Source: Brucella sp. 21LCYQ03
GTDB lineage: Bacteria > Pseudomonadota > Alphaproteobacteria > Rhizobiales > Rhizobiaceae
Reading direction: 5' to 3'
NCBI RefSeq assembly: GCF_023554105.1
Contig: NZ_JAMJWE010000005.1
Span: forward strand, 1 to 64,000
DNA length: 64,000 bases
The position numbers and the translations under genes are program-made. Under the pieces are notes generated by a model. The model did not search any database, had not been told where the DNA came from, and saw only the letters and a list, made by a program, of their open reading frames with translations. The first letter of the stretch is position 1, and each line of letters opens with the position of its first letter. Shown here in pieces: positions 24,635-34,750 of the stretch.

Positions 24635-26707
24635 ATGAGCGCCGACGACGAGAACCGCTTTCGACCCAGGCCAGGTCGGATCAAATCCAACGTGCCGAAA
24701 GCGGGCAAGGCGAAGAGCTTTCTAACGCAGGCGAAGAAGCTGGCGCGTCAGCACAGCAACAGCCCCGGCAGATCTTCATCATCCGCATCACGGACGTCCT
24801 CGTCGCCTTCATCTGGTTCGGTCGGAAAGAGCGGGAAGGCATCGCGGGCTGGCAAAGGTCCGGGCGTCAAGCGTGGCCGAGGTGCAGCCTTTGTCCGCGC
24901 CCGAACCCTGTCGGGCGGTTGGCGTCACAGTGCGGCTGGCGTGCGCCGCGTCGTCGTTAAAACCCGTTATGTCCAGAGCGCGGGGAAGAACGGCAAAGGG
25001 GCTGCCCATCTGCGCTACATCCAGCGCGACGGTACCTCGCGCGATGGCGAACGTGGCCAGCTCTATTCGGCGACCGAGGACCGCGCCGATGGTGATACGT
25101 TTCTTGATCGCGGCAAGGATGATCGCCATCAGTTCCGTTTCATCGTCTCGCCCGAAGATGCCGCCGATCTTTCCGACCTCACCGAACACACCCGCGATCT
25201 GATGAGCCGCATCGAGGCCGACCTTGGTACGAAACTCGATTGGGTGGCGGTCAATCATCACAATACCGGCCATCCCCATATTCATGTCATCGTTCGGGGC
25301 AAGGACGATCTGGGCGAAAACCTGGTCATCAATGGCGACTATCTCGCCAATGGTGTTCGTGAGCGGGCGAGCGAACTGACCACGCTAGAACTCGGCCCCG
25401 TGACCGAGATCGAGCAGAGCCGCAAGCTCTCTGCCGAAATCGATCAGGACCACTTCACGCGCATCGACCGCGCCATGACCGAGGAGGCCGACGAACGGTT
25501 CCTCGATCTGCGCCATGAGCCGGCAGATGTACGCCGCCAGTTCAACCGCACGCTTCGCCTGCGCCGTCTCGCCAAGCTGGAAAAGATGGGGCTGGCCACG
25601 GAAAATGCACCCGGCGTCTGGGAGCTTGGCGCGAAGATGGAACCGGCGCTGCGTGAACTCGGCGAACGCGGCGACATCATCCGCAACATGCACAAGGCGC
25701 TGAAGGCCGATGGGCAGGCGCGTGATCCGATGACCTTCCAGCTTCACGATGCAGCACCCGCGGCACCCATCACCGGGCGCGTCGTGGACAAATATCTCAC
25801 CGACGAGATGGGCGAGAACATGACGATCGTGGTGGACGGCATCGACGGGCGAACACACCATCTTCCCGGCATTGATCCGGCCCGCGTCGAAGATGCCCGG
25901 ATCGGCAGCATCGTCGAAGTTGGCCCCGCCGATACGGCGCAGCCGCCGTCCGATCGCACCATAGTTGCGATCTCGGAGAATGGTATATATCGACCGAGCC
26001 GCCACCTCGAACAGGCGAAGTTCGAGGGACGTGTGCCGGGTGGTGATTACGAGGGCTATGTCGATGCTCATGTCCGGCGACTGGAGGCGTTGCGCCGCGT
26101 CGGCATCACGAAGCGGATCGACGCAGACAAATGGCGCATCCCCGATGACTTCGAGAGCCGCGCCACCGCCTATGATGCCGGTCGCAACCGGCAGGCCAGC
26201 ATCCGTGTCGTCTCGACCTTCGATCTGGAAAAGCAGATCGGCGCCGATGGTGCTACCTGGCTGGACCGGCGACTGGTGACGCCGGACGCTTCGGACATTA
26301 CCCCGGCAGGGTTCGGACAACAGGTGCGGGAGGCGATGGATCAGCGCCGCGAGCATCATATCGCACAGGGCGATGCCACGCGGCAGCAGAATGGACGCAT
26401 CCTCTATCGGCGCAACCTGCTTGCCAATCTGCGCGAACGGGAAGTGGCCCGGGTCGGTGCGGAAATGGCGGGGAGCAAAGGATTGCCGTTCCGTGCGGCT
26501 GCCGATGGAGAAACTGTCAGTGGCAAGTTCACCGGGACCGTGCAGCTATCCACCGGCAAGTTTGCCGTGGTCGAGAAATCCCATGAATTCACCCTTGTCC
26601 CATGGCGGCCGGTTATCAACCGGCAGCTCGGGCGTGAGGTGATGAGCGTTGTGCAGGGAGGTTCAGTGTCGTGGCAGTCGGGGCGGCAGCGGGGGCTGGG
26701 GCTGTAG
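24635..26707 (+). CDS. VirD2-type relaxase with DUF3363
   Basis: The 690-residue relaxase should nick oriT and pilot the strand. After a basic Ser-rich N-terminus (1-90), it has RYVQSAGKNGKGAAHLRYIQ (possible catalytic Tyr region) and the metal-binding three-His motif in NHHNTGHPHIHVIV (about 207-220). DUF3363-type sequence follows to the end (RHLEQAKFEGRVPGGDYEGY, TLVPWRPVINRQLGR). In relatives the virD4 gene comes nearby; here a 12-kb cargo block separates them. The start at 24635 overlaps no other gene. Confidence 0.9.
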   Translation: MSADDENRFRPRPGRIKSNVPKAGKAKSFLTQAKKLARQHSNSPGRSSSSASRTSSSPSSGSVGKSGKASRAGKGPGVKRGRGAAFVRARTLSGGWRHSAAGVRRVVVKTRYVQSAGKNGKGAAHLRYIQRDGTSRDGERGQLYSATEDRADGDTFLDRGKDDRHQFRFIVSPEDAADLSDLTEHTRDLMSRIEADLGTKLDWVAVNHHNTGHPHIHVIVRGKDDLGENLVINGDYLANGVRERASELTTLELGPVTEIEQSRKLSAEIDQDHFTRIDRAMTEEADERFLDLRHEPADVRRQFNRTLRLRRLAKLEKMGLATENAPGVWELGAKMEPALRELGERGDIIRNMHKALKADGQARDPMTFQLHDAAPAAPITGRVVDKYLTDEMGENMTIVVDGIDGRTHHLPGIDPARVEDARIGSIVEVGPADTAQPPSDRTIVAISENGIYRPSRHLEQAKFEGRVPGGDYEGYVDAHVRRLEALRRVGITKRIDADKWRIPDDFESRATAYDAGRNRQASIRVVSTFDLEKQIGADGATWLDRRLVTPDASDITPAGFGQQVREAMDQRREHHIAQGDATRQQNGRILYRRNLLANLREREVARVGAEMAGSKGLPFRAAADGETVSGKFTGTVQLSTGKFAVVEKSHEFTLVPWRPVINRQLGREVMSVVQGGSVSWQSGRQRGLGL

Positions 26708-27253
26708 TTCCTTTTACTCGACCGCTTGCCGAGCTTCGCCGCCGTCTATTTTTAGTATCATCTGCTACGACAACTAGGCAATTAGATAAACCTCTAACCA
26801 GATTTCCGGGATGAGCCTAATGCGGGAAATCAGTAACATGTTCTGTCCTTGAGACCCCGACACGACTTTCAATATCCGCTGGTTTCAGGATGGGGCGTTG
26901 CTCGAAAAATGCGGGGTTCATTAACAGCGGGTCAATTTTCCAAACTAGCGGAACAAGATTATGCTGTGCCCCATATATTTTCCCTCGCCACGCACCGACC
27001 GAACGTCCCACGCCGCCGCGTAACGTTTCCTGCTCGCAAGAAAACATCGTAACGACCACTTTGAAGTGCCGATGAATGGTATAATGGCAGCCAAGTCGGT
27101 GCAACGGATTGCGCTACTTTGCCGGAATTGGTTAGTAGCAACTATTAATGGATTTCTAGATTAAGAATTGCACTCGTGTCGCGTCGGCGTGGGGTAAGCT
27201 CATCGGCTAAATTACGATCATCTTGGCGGGCAGTAATGATTATTCAATGGCCG
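26708..27253. other. Gene-free stretch at the left border of the metabolic cargo
   Basis: Composition becomes more AT-rich around 26.75 kb. A 95-codon minus frame (26817-27104) has no recognisable family and no ribosome site I trust. No insertion sequence ends or direct repeats are apparent. This is probably the left junction of the cargo inserted after the relaxase gene. Confidence 0.4.
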
Positions 27254-28345
27254 TTATATGTTGGGCCAGTCTGAGTACCCTTTAGAACCTCCACCATACC
27301 AATATTCTTTTGGAGCCTCCGCCAAGGGCGCGCCGACAAGAAATCTATGAACTAGATCTGGATTGGCAATAAAAGGACGACCAAAGCTAAATAGATCAGC
27401 CCTGCCATTCGAGAATTCCCGTTCTGCTAAGCTGAGGGTATACTGATTATTCGCGATATACAGTCCCTTGAAATCCCGTCGAAGCTTGGCAAATGAAATC
27501 TCCCCAGGTTGTTCGCGGTTCAACTGAGTAACACCCTCAATGTCATGTATGTAAAGTAGTTGCCGATCGGATAGTTCTTTCACGTATGCTGAAAAGGTTT
27601 CCATCGGACTGCTGTCGAGAGGTGTCTCCCCAGGTGTTGTTGTCACTGGTGAAATCCGAATGCCAACGCGATCAGCTCCCCACACGTCAACGACTGCGTC
27701 AATTACCTCCAAGGGGAATTTCAAGCGATTGCTAATCGTTCCGCCGTATTGGTCGGAACGCCAGTTTGTGCTGTCACGAATGAATTGCTCGAGCAAATAA
27801 TTATTGGCAGAATGGATTTCGACACCATCGAAGCCTGCCGACCTAGCATTCTGGGCGGCAACACGATAGTCATCTATGATTGCTGTAATGTCGTGGGCCT
27901 CTAATTCTCGGGGGGTAACAAAGTCTTTCATGCCTTCATGGACGCGAATTTGCCCTATGGGTCGAATTGGAGAAGGCGCAACGGGCAAATCTCCACCATG
28001 CATGTCTGGATGTGATATACGACCTGTATGCCATAACTGGAGAAACATCTTGCCGTCTTTGGCATGGACAGCATCTGTTACGTTTTTCCAGGCATGGACC
28101 TGGACTTCGCTCCAAATACCTGGTGTTTGCGGATAACCGCGAGCTTGCGAAGAAATATTGGTGGCTTCTGTAATGATCAGGCCCGCACTTGCACGCTGCG
28201 CGTAGTAATCAGCAGAATAGGCGGGAAGCACGCCTGCCTCATTCGCTCTGCTACGCGTCATTGGCGCCATAACGATTCGATTTTTCAGCGACAAGCTACC
28301 GATTGTCACTGGTTGCAAAACAGGGCTTATTTCATTGTTGCGCAT
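27254..28345 (-). CDS. Old yellow enzyme family alkene reductase (NemA-like)
   Basis: The 363-residue flavoprotein has the OYE TIM barrel: KNRIVMAPMTRSRAN at the start, LQLWHTGR, GFDGVEIHSANNYLLEQFI (His and Asn that bind the acceptor), and FSFGRPFIANPDL for FMN phosphate. It should reduce activated C=C bonds (enones, maleimides) or nitro groups with NAD(P)H. A strong GGAG ribosome site precedes ATG 28345. It lies 36 bases after the aldehyde dehydrogenase gene on the same strand, so they are probably co-transcribed. Natural substrate is unknown. Confidence 0.9.
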   Translation of the reverse strand: MRNNEISPVLQPVTIGSLSLKNRIVMAPMTRSRANEAGVLPAYSADYYAQRASAGLIITEATNISSQARGYPQTPGIWSEVQVHAWKNVTDAVHAKDGKMFLQLWHTGRISHPDMHGGDLPVAPSPIRPIGQIRVHEGMKDFVTPRELEAHDITAIIDDYRVAAQNARSAGFDGVEIHSANNYLLEQFIRDSTNWRSDQYGGTISNRLKFPLEVIDAVVDVWGADRVGIRISPVTTTPGETPLDSSPMETFSAYVKELSDRQLLYIHDIEGVTQLNREQPGEISFAKLRRDFKGLYIANNQYTLSLAEREFSNGRADLFSFGRPFIANPDLVHRFLVGAPLAEAPKEYWYGGGSKGYSDWPNI

Positions 28346-28381
28346 TTAGGTGCTCCTTACTCTGTATACAATTTATCGGCT

Positions 28382-29782
28382 TCAGACGACTGACTTTGCC
28401 CACACTGCCTGCGCATTCGTGAATTCACGCAAACCGAAATGAGAGAGTTCTCGCCCATATCCGCTTCTCTTTACGCCTCCAACGGGGATGCAGGCGCTTG
28501 AGGCGGAGAAGCCGTTGATAAAAACGCCCCCGGTCTCAAGGCGGGAGGCAACACGATTCGCCATTTCAAGATCGTTCGTCCAAACATTGCTGCTCAAACC
28601 GTATTCGCTGAAGTTTGCGAGCAGAATTGCATCTTCGCTATCATCGGCGATGGTGATCGAGGCTACCGGGCCAAAGGTTTCTTCGTCGAAGGCCGCCATT
28701 CCCGGTGTGACGTCGGCGAGCACCGTCGGCTGATAGAAGTTGCCTGGGCCTTCGATCTTTTGTCCTCCCAGCAGGAGACTGGCGCCCGCTTTAATCGTGC
28801 GTTCGACTTGCCTGTGCAACTCATCGCGTAAATCGGATCGTGCCATTGGCCCTACTGAGGTATCAGGATGAAAGGGATCACCGGCTATTAGCTGTCGTGT
28901 AGCGGCAATGAATTTTCGCGTAAACTCTTCGGCAATCGGTTTTTCAAGAATGAAGCGCTTCGCTGCCAGACAAACCTGACCGGCATTCTGGAAACGAGCT
29001 TTGATGCCAGCATCGACTGCACGGTCGATGTCTGCGTTCGCCAAGACGATGAAGGCATCCGAACCTCCCAATTCCAGAAGGCTCTTCTTAAGATGCTTAC
29101 CCGCTGTTGAGGCGATTGAGGAACCTGCTCCGACGCTGCCGGTCACTGTAACAGCTGCAATGCGACGATCTTCTATCACACTGGCAACAGTCTCGTTATC
29201 CGTACTCAAATTGGTTAACAGCCCGATTGGGAACCCGGCCGTCTCGTAAATCTCCTGTAGGGCGAGAGCCGAACCCATGACATTCGGTGCGTGTTTCAGT
29301 AAAAAGCCATTCCCTGATAGCATGATCGGAGCTGCGGCACGAATGACCTGCCATATGGGAAAGTTCCAAGGCATGACCGCCAGGATCGTACCGATCGGAA
29401 GATAGGAGACATGGACATTGTCGTCTCCCTGTACGCAAACCCGTTCATCTGCGAGAATATCTGGTCCATTCTGCGCGATCCAATCGATTGTGATCGCGCA
29501 TTTTTCTATCTCTGCGCGCGCTGCGCTTATCGTCTTTCCCATTTCATTGGTGATGAGCGTTGCCAGATGATCTGAGCGATCACGCAAGATTGTGGAAAGA
29601 CGACGGTACGTGGCAACCCGTACGCTCATTGGCGTATCCCGCCATGACCGGTAGGCCTTCTGTGCGTGATCCAGGACTTTTTCTATCTCGTCCGGCGTTT
29701 GAAATGGATAGGTCGCGATCAATTCGCCTGTTGCAGGATTGCGCGAAACTGCAGCACGGTCGTGAATGTGAAAAGTATGCAA
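28382..29782 (-). CDS. NAD(P)-dependent succinate-semialdehyde-type dehydrogenase
   Basis: The protein has all ALDH landmarks: NPATGELIATYPF near the start, MPWNFPIWQ, GSVGAGSSIAS, catalytic Glu in LELGGSD, catalytic Cys in NAGQVCLAAKR, and EETFGPVAS. It most resembles succinate-semialdehyde dehydrogenases. The open frame reaches 29893, but a GAGGAGAC ribosome site points to a TTG start at 29782 (or the ATT codon before it), giving about 466 residues, normal for the family. Non-ATG initiation would be unusual. It is co-oriented with the OYE gene. The substrate aldehyde is not determined. Confidence 0.85.
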   Translation of the reverse strand: MHTFHIHDRAAVSRNPATGELIATYPFQTPDEIEKVLDHAQKAYRSWRDTPMSVRVATYRRLSTILRDRSDHLATLITNEMGKTISAARAEIEKCAITIDWIAQNGPDILADERVCVQGDDNVHVSYLPIGTILAVMPWNFPIWQVIRAAAPIMLSGNGFLLKHAPNVMGSALALQEIYETAGFPIGLLTNLSTDNETVASVIEDRRIAAVTVTGSVGAGSSIASTAGKHLKKSLLELGGSDAFIVLANADIDRAVDAGIKARFQNAGQVCLAAKRFILEKPIAEEFTRKFIAATRQLIAGDPFHPDTSVGPMARSDLRDELHRQVERTIKAGASLLLGGQKIEGPGNFYQPTVLADVTPGMAAFDEETFGPVASITIADDSEDAILLANFSEYGLSSNVWTNDLEMANRVASRLETGGVFINGFSASSACIPVGGVKRSGYGRELSHFGLREFTNAQAVWAKSVV

Positions 29783-29879
29783 AATGTCTCGTCTCCTCAG
29801 TTCCTCGGCAGCAGAAAATGGCCGGTATTTTTGCGGATCAGAGACGAGTTCGTTTATTTGAGTAAGATGTCTTGTTATC

Positions 29880-30689
29880 CTATGATTGATCATCCCCGTC
29901 AGAACTGCGCGGTATATAGGTTACGAGTGAAAGATCCGGACGACCCTGCGGAGTGAGTGAGACATAGGTAAATTCGATTTTTCCCATTTTAGGATGCTGC
30001 AGGCGCTTACATCCTTCATCGAAGCCTTGAACATCCTTGTCCTGCCACCATTCATTGAACTCTGGGCTTCTATCCGAAAGCTCTTCGATTAGACTGTCAA
30101 AGGGCGCTTTATCTACAGCCAGTGCGCGAGCCGCTCGAAACGTCGCTATCATGCCTCGGGCCATATGTTCCCAGTCAATTATCAAAGTCCTGTAAGGTTC
30201 GAAGAGAAATAGCAGCCATAGCGTATTTCGTTCGGATGCTGGCAATGAACCGTAGTCAATGAATAACTTGGCAATAGCATCGTTCCAGAAGAGAATGTCC
30301 AATCTTGGATTACGGATATAGACTGGTATGGGATTCATGGTCCGGACAAGTAATTCCAATCCATTGCTGAGCCCCTCGGGGGTATTGAATTGGGGAGGCT
30401 GACGGCCGGACAAGGCAAAGAGATGGGCGAATTCGACACGATCAAGTTGCAGAACTTTAGCTATGCGGCGCAAGGCATCGGCTGATGCTTGTATATCACG
30501 CCCCTGTTCAAGCCATGTATACCAACTTACGCTAACCCCCGCGAGAACTGCGACTTCCTCTCTGCGCAGTCCTGGCGTGCGTCGCCCTTCCATCTGTAGG
30601 CCAAAATCGACAGGTTTCAGATGCGCGCGGCGGGTGAAGAGAAACGTCCCCAATTCGCGGCGCTGTTCTTCAGAGGGCTTCTTCTGCAT
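29880..30689 (-). CDS. MmyB-like HTH transcriptional regulator
   Basis: ATG 30689 is chosen; the frame extends to 30734 without a better signal. The 269-residue protein starts with an XRE HTH (FLFTRRAHLKPVDFG, GRRTPGLRREEVAVLAGVSVSW). It continues with the MmyB-like ligand-binding region (TMNPIPVYIRNPRLDILFWN, then RARALAVDKAP). Such regulators often control an adjacent redox or catabolic gene. It reads toward the aldehyde dehydrogenase and OYE genes and may control them. Confidence 0.85.
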   Translation of the reverse strand: MQKKPSEEQRRELGTFLFTRRAHLKPVDFGLQMEGRRTPGLRREEVAVLAGVSVSWYTWLEQGRDIQASADALRRIAKVLQLDRVEFAHLFALSGRQPPQFNTPEGLSNGLELLVRTMNPIPVYIRNPRLDILFWNDAIAKLFIDYGSLPASERNTLWLLFLFEPYRTLIIDWEHMARGMIATFRAARALAVDKAPFDSLIEELSDRSPEFNEWWQDKDVQGFDEGCKRLQHPKMGKIEFTYVSLTPQGRPDLSLVTYIPRSSDGDDQS

Positions 30690-30739
30690 ACGGTATCCAG
30701 CTATGATGAATTGGCATCTTCCTTGATGAGGCAACGGTT

Positions 30740-31522
30740 CTACTGATCAGGACGAAGTCGGGCTCCGATTTCAGAGGCGGCGGCGAGTACAAGAGATGCA
30801 GCACGAGGGCGACCCTCTTCCATCGCAAATTGCGGGGTCAGAGTAGTGATGCTGACGCTCGCAACGACTTTTCCTTTCTGATTGAAAACCGGTGCTCCGA
30901 GGCCTGCCATTCCGAGTATGTAATCGTCTACAGCAAACTCCCAGCCACGCTGGCGTATTTCTATAGCTGCAGCTTCCAATTCAGATTTGTCGGTTACTGT
31001 AAATTCGGTGTGACGCTCCAAGGATCCGCTCAGAACCTGGTTACGCTCTTCTGGATCCAGATAGGCGAGAAGAACACGCGGGCCGCCACTGCGATTAAGT
31101 GAAACCCGGGAGCCAATTGCCGACCATCGCGTATCGATGTGAAGATTTGGACCTTTTACACGGTCGACGCAAAGAGCGGCTCCATCAAAATATGTCCAGA
31201 TAAAAGAGGTGGCACCGGTTTGTTCAGCAAGTCGAGCTAGGACTGGTGCAGCGACATCACGTAAGTCTCGCCCAAATTGCACAGCCGGAAAAAGTAAAAG
31301 AATGCCTGGGCCTAGAGCATAGGTCTTCGTCGCTTCGTCAAACTCAATGAAGTCGTCAGCAGCGAGCGTTTGCAACAGGCGTCGGGTGGTGCCTTTGTCG
31401 ATGTCGGTCATTCGCGCGAGGTCAGTGAGAGACAATCGCGGTGCTGTAGGGCCGAATGCTCGTAGTAGTGCCATTGCTCGCTCAACAGCACGGACCTTCG
31501 GCAAAGGGTTTTTCTCAGTAGT
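30740..31522 (-). CDS. IclR-family regulator
   Basis: The protein has an IclR N-terminal winged helix (VRAVERAMALLRAFG, LSLTDLARMTDIDKGTTRRL) and a C-terminal effector domain (GATSFIWTYFDGAALCVDRV, DDYILGMAGLGAPVFN). A TTG at 31522 with GGAGA six bases upstream is favoured; the frame could also start at ATG 31567, which has no ribosome site and would lie over a palindrome. It is divergent from the MFS transporter gene, so it most likely regulates transporter and amidase in response to a small organic ligand. Confidence 0.85.
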   Translation of the reverse strand, partial: TTEKNPLPKVRAVERAMALLRAFGPTAPRLSLTDLARMTDIDKGTTRRLLQTLAADDFIEFDEATKTYALGPGILLLFPAVQFGRDLRDVAAPVLARLAEQTGATSFIWTYFDGAALCVDRVKGPNLHIDTRWSAIGSRVSLNRSGGPRVLLAYLDPEERNQVLSGSLERHTEFTVTDKSELEAAAIEIRQRGWEFAVDDYILGMAGLGAPVFNQKGKVVASVSITTLTPQFAMEEGRPRAASLVLAAASEIGARLRPDQ

Positions 31523-31558
31523 CAAAGTCGGTCTCCAGTTTGTGGCAATGATCCATAA

Positions 31559-31599
31559 TTGTGTCATCTGATAACACTATAAATCATTGCTTGACACAA
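31559..31599. promoter_or_regulatory. Inverted repeat in the IclR-MFS intergenic region, operator candidate
   Basis: TTGTGTCA (31559-31566) and TGACACAA (31592-31599) form an 8-bp inverted repeat with a 25-bp spacer between the divergent iclR and MFS genes. IclR proteins bind palindromes in such positions. If iclR starts at 31567, one arm would be inside its gene; the TTG start at 31522 avoids this. Confidence 0.35.
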
Positions 31600-31796
31600 A
31601 TGCAATAATTTTGTTTTTTCCACGCTCGGTATTTTGCTGAGCCGTGATCACTCGAAAAAAGGGAACAGGCGCAGCAAGCAAGTTAGCATCGGAATTTTTT
31701 GGCTGGATCGCACTGCGCTTGTCTGAGTGTAGCTGTTTTGCGGGAAGGAAGATGTGCGCCTTGCGCTGTGCAAACTTTAGCAATCAGGAGGAATAT

Positions 31797-33122
31797 ATGA
31801 CTGATACGATGTCCCAGCAGGGGCGCCTCAAATCGTTACGTGCTGTCGCTGTTGGTAACGCACTGGAATGGTTCGACTGGACACTTTACGCGACATTCTC
31901 TGTCTACCTAGCCCGCAACCTATTCGACAAGTCTGATGCGCGGTCCGCTTTACTGTCTACTCTCGCAGTATTTGCTGTGGGGTTCTTTGCTCGCCCAATT
32001 GGTGGGTTAGTATTCGGACGTCTAGGCGACCGAGTTGGGCGCAAGAACATTATGGTAATCACCATATCGCTTCTGGCGATAAGCAGCCTAGGGATCGCAC
32101 TCATCCCCAACTACGAAGATATTGGCCTGTCCGCTTCTTTAGCACTGTTAATACTGCGCACTGTGCAGGGGTTAGCTCATGGTGGGGAGACGGGTGTATC
32201 CTATACGTATGTAGCGGAAATTGCTCCAAAAAAGCACAGGGGTTTGTGGTCGAGCTCGGTATTCGTAAGTGTAACCTTGGGAGTGATGGCGGCAACTGCA
32301 GTTGCTGCGGGTCTTACCTCTCTGCTTGGTTCGGACGCGATGAATGATTACGGTTGGCGTATAGGCTTCGCAATCGGAGGCTTACTTGGCATCTACGCGC
32401 TCTTCATGCGTCGTTCCGTCGAGGAATCGCATGTTTTTAAGCAGCAAAACCACCAGCGCGAAACGCGCAAATTATCCCGAATGGAGATGTTTCGCATCGC
32501 GCGAAATCTAATAATGCTGAATTGCACCACAAACGTTGCATATTACACTTGGGTCACGTTTGGTCCATCGACCGCTATCGCACGTGGTATGGATGCGGGA
32601 GGGGCCTATCGCGCAAGTTTGCTAGCCATGATCCTGTGCCTATTCTGGCTGCCGATCTGCGGAACCATCTCGGATCGAATAGGGCGTAAACCTGTGATGA
32701 TCATCTGGGGCGTTCTGGTTGTTATATTGACTTACCCGATTGCCAATATTGTGACCACTGAACCCCAAACCCTCTTTTGGGCGCAAATCATGGGGCTGGG
32801 AGCGTGGGGTTTTATCGCTTCAATTTTTCCCGCTGTGTTGTCAGAACAGGTTCCGACGCAAGCACGTGCGCAGGGCGTAGGTTTCGTATCTTCGGTTTCC
32901 GTCGCAATTTTTGGTGGAACTGCACCTTATCTGAATACCTATCTTGCAGATATTGGCCATGAGTATCTCTATCACTACTACCTCATCGCATTGGGGTTAG
33001 TCGCAATTGCTGCAGGGCTTTTGATCCGGGAAACCGCAGGCGTAGATCTCGCAGATATTGACCCGTCTGGTGCTTCCTCACCGTTAGCTGACATCAAGCC
33101 CAATATATCAGTTTCTTCGTAA
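31797..33122 (+). CDS. MFS transporter, metabolite:H+ symporter family
   Basis: ATG 31797 has a near-perfect AGGAGGAA ribosome site. The 441-residue membrane protein has about 12 helices and the MHS motif in FGRLGDRVGRKNIMVI between helices 2 and 3, with VGNALEWFDWTLYATF before helix 1 and QGLAHGGETGVSYTYVAE. MHS carriers take up organic acids and related compounds with protons (citrate, shikimate, betaine, dicarboxylates). With the amidase 104 bases downstream, it may import the compound the amidase cleaves. The substrate is unknown. Confidence 0.9.
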   Translation: MTDTMSQQGRLKSLRAVAVGNALEWFDWTLYATFSVYLARNLFDKSDARSALLSTLAVFAVGFFARPIGGLVFGRLGDRVGRKNIMVITISLLAISSLGIALIPNYEDIGLSASLALLILRTVQGLAHGGETGVSYTYVAEIAPKKHRGLWSSSVFVSVTLGVMAATAVAAGLTSLLGSDAMNDYGWRIGFAIGGLLGIYALFMRRSVEESHVFKQQNHQRETRKLSRMEMFRIARNLIMLNCTTNVAYYTWVTFGPSTAIARGMDAGGAYRASLLAMILCLFWLPICGTISDRIGRKPVMIIWGVLVVILTYPIANIVTTEPQTLFWAQIMGLGAWGFIASIFPAVLSEQVPTQARAQGVGFVSSVSVAIFGGTAPYLNTYLADIGHEYLYHYYLIALGLVAIAAGLLIRETAGVDLADIDPSGASSPLADIKPNISVSS

Positions 33123-33226
33123 AGATTTTGGTTCCAACTCGGCAGCCGCGACCGCAGCGGCTGTGCAGCAGTCAGCTGCCCATCGATGTTGCAAATCTAC
33201 CTAACGCCAACCTATGAGAAATAAGT

Positions 33227-34675
33227 ATGAAAAATAATCAAAACGCGATGAGTGCCTGGTCGGAAACGACCGATCTTTGCCGCATGGACAGTACAGCTCT
33301 TAGGGCAGCTTACCAAAAGCGCGAGCTATCACCGGTTGAGGTTGTTCAAGCAGCACTTGATTGCGCTGAAAAAATTCAGGCTCCTCTCAACGCTTTCACC
33401 TTTATCGACCGGGCTGGAGCATTGAGTGCGGCGAAAGAATCGGAAATGCGTTGGAAGAATGGTAGGCCTCTTTCGTCTGTTGACGGTATCCCGACAACAA
33501 TAAAAGATATTGTTGATGTAGAAGGCTGGAAGGTCCGGTATGGTAGTTTGACAACACCTGATACGCCTGCCAGACAGGATGCGCCTTCGGTTTCGAGGCT
33601 ACGCAAGGCGGGGGCCATCTTTATTGCGCAAACGACGACACCCGAATATGGCGGTAAGGCTGTTACAGATAGTCCCGCATTCGGCATAACACGCAATCCT
33701 TGGGATACCTCCCGTACGCCTGGTGGATCCTCGGGGGGGGCTGCCGTGGCAGCCGCCTGTGGTGCCGGTGTCCTTCATCTTGGCACGGACGGCGGCGGTT
33801 CAATCCGGATTCCGGCGTCCTTTACCGGTGTTTTTGGCCACAAACCGACCTATGGTCGCGTTGCTGCCTATCCCCCGAGTTCGTTTGGGACAGTCGCACA
33901 TGTCGGACCGATAACACGCACGGTTGCGGACGCTGCCACGATGCTCGAAGTCATGTCAGGCAGAGATATGCGTGATTGGACGCAGCCACCGATGCCTTTT
34001 CCTTCTGTTTCTCTTTCCAAGATTGAATGGCGTGGAAAAAAGATAGGCTACTGGAAAACGCCTTGTGTCGGAGATGTCGATAAATGCGTAGCGAACTCTG
34101 TCGAACGTGTTTTGAAGGACTTTGAAACCGCTGGTGCGACAATAGTCGAGATACAAATTCCATACCAGGATGCTCTGCTGGACATATACAATCGTCATTG
34201 GTGTGTAGGTGCCGCCAATCGCCTCGCATCAATTGATTCATCCCGTCACAATGAACTTGATCCCAATTTCCTCCGGACAGCTCACATTGGTCAAAGTTAT
34301 AGCGCCGTTCAAAGGATGGATGCAGAAGTAAGTCGCAGCCGATACGGTGCTGAGATGGATGAGTTGCTTTCCAAGTTCGACTACATCGTGTCGCCAACAG
34401 TACCAATCTTACCGTTCGAGGCTGGAGTGGACATTCCCAAGGGTTGCGATGCTCAAAGCTGGATTGAATGGTGTTCGTTCAGCTTCCCAATCAATCTAAG
34501 TCAACAGCCAGCATGTTCTGTACCCTGTGGCTTTAGTGAAAATGGTTTGCCGATAGGCTTGCAAATAATTGGCGCGCGAGGAGATGATTCGTCAGTTCTT
34601 AGCGCTGCATTGAGCTATGAAGTGATGTATCCTGATAGGTTCTTGGGTCCTGGGAGCCAATGGCCGCAATTTTGA
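33227..34675 (+). CDS. Amidase, amidase-signature family
   Basis: The 482-residue cytoplasmic enzyme has the Ser-cisSer-Lys triad of the family: Lys93 in TIKDIVD, cis-Ser168 in TPGGSSGGAAVA (165-174), and nucleophile Ser192 in TDGGGSIRIP. It hydrolyses an amide to acid plus ammonia or amine. It follows the MHS transporter on the same strand and probably belongs to its operon. Amidase, semialdehyde dehydrogenase and OYE together suggest catabolism of an unsaturated or nitrogenous compound, but the pathway is not identifiable. A hairpin terminator candidate lies 75 bases downstream. Confidence 0.9.
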   Translation: MKNNQNAMSAWSETTDLCRMDSTALRAAYQKRELSPVEVVQAALDCAEKIQAPLNAFTFIDRAGALSAAKESEMRWKNGRPLSSVDGIPTTIKDIVDVEGWKVRYGSLTTPDTPARQDAPSVSRLRKAGAIFIAQTTTPEYGGKAVTDSPAFGITRNPWDTSRTPGGSSGGAAVAAACGAGVLHLGTDGGGSIRIPASFTGVFGHKPTYGRVAAYPPSSFGTVAHVGPITRTVADAATMLEVMSGRDMRDWTQPPMPFPSVSLSKIEWRGKKIGYWKTPCVGDVDKCVANSVERVLKDFETAGATIVEIQIPYQDALLDIYNRHWCVGAANRLASIDSSRHNELDPNFLRTAHIGQSYSAVQRMDAEVSRSRYGAEMDELLSKFDYIVSPTVPILPFEAGVDIPKGCDAQSWIEWCSFSFPINLSQQPACSVPCGFSENGLPIGLQIIGARGDDSSVLSAALSYEVMYPDRFLGPGSQWPQF

Positions 34676-34750
34676 ATAGATGGAAGCACCACATCCCGTC
34701 AGTAAGGTTGTTCACCTACACTTGTATAGAGCGGTGAAATGAAACTTTCG

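Noticed and set aside
26817..27104. 95-codon minus frame after the relaxase
   Set aside because: No recognisable domain, no trustworthy ribosome site and cargo-border location; kept as gene-free spacer.
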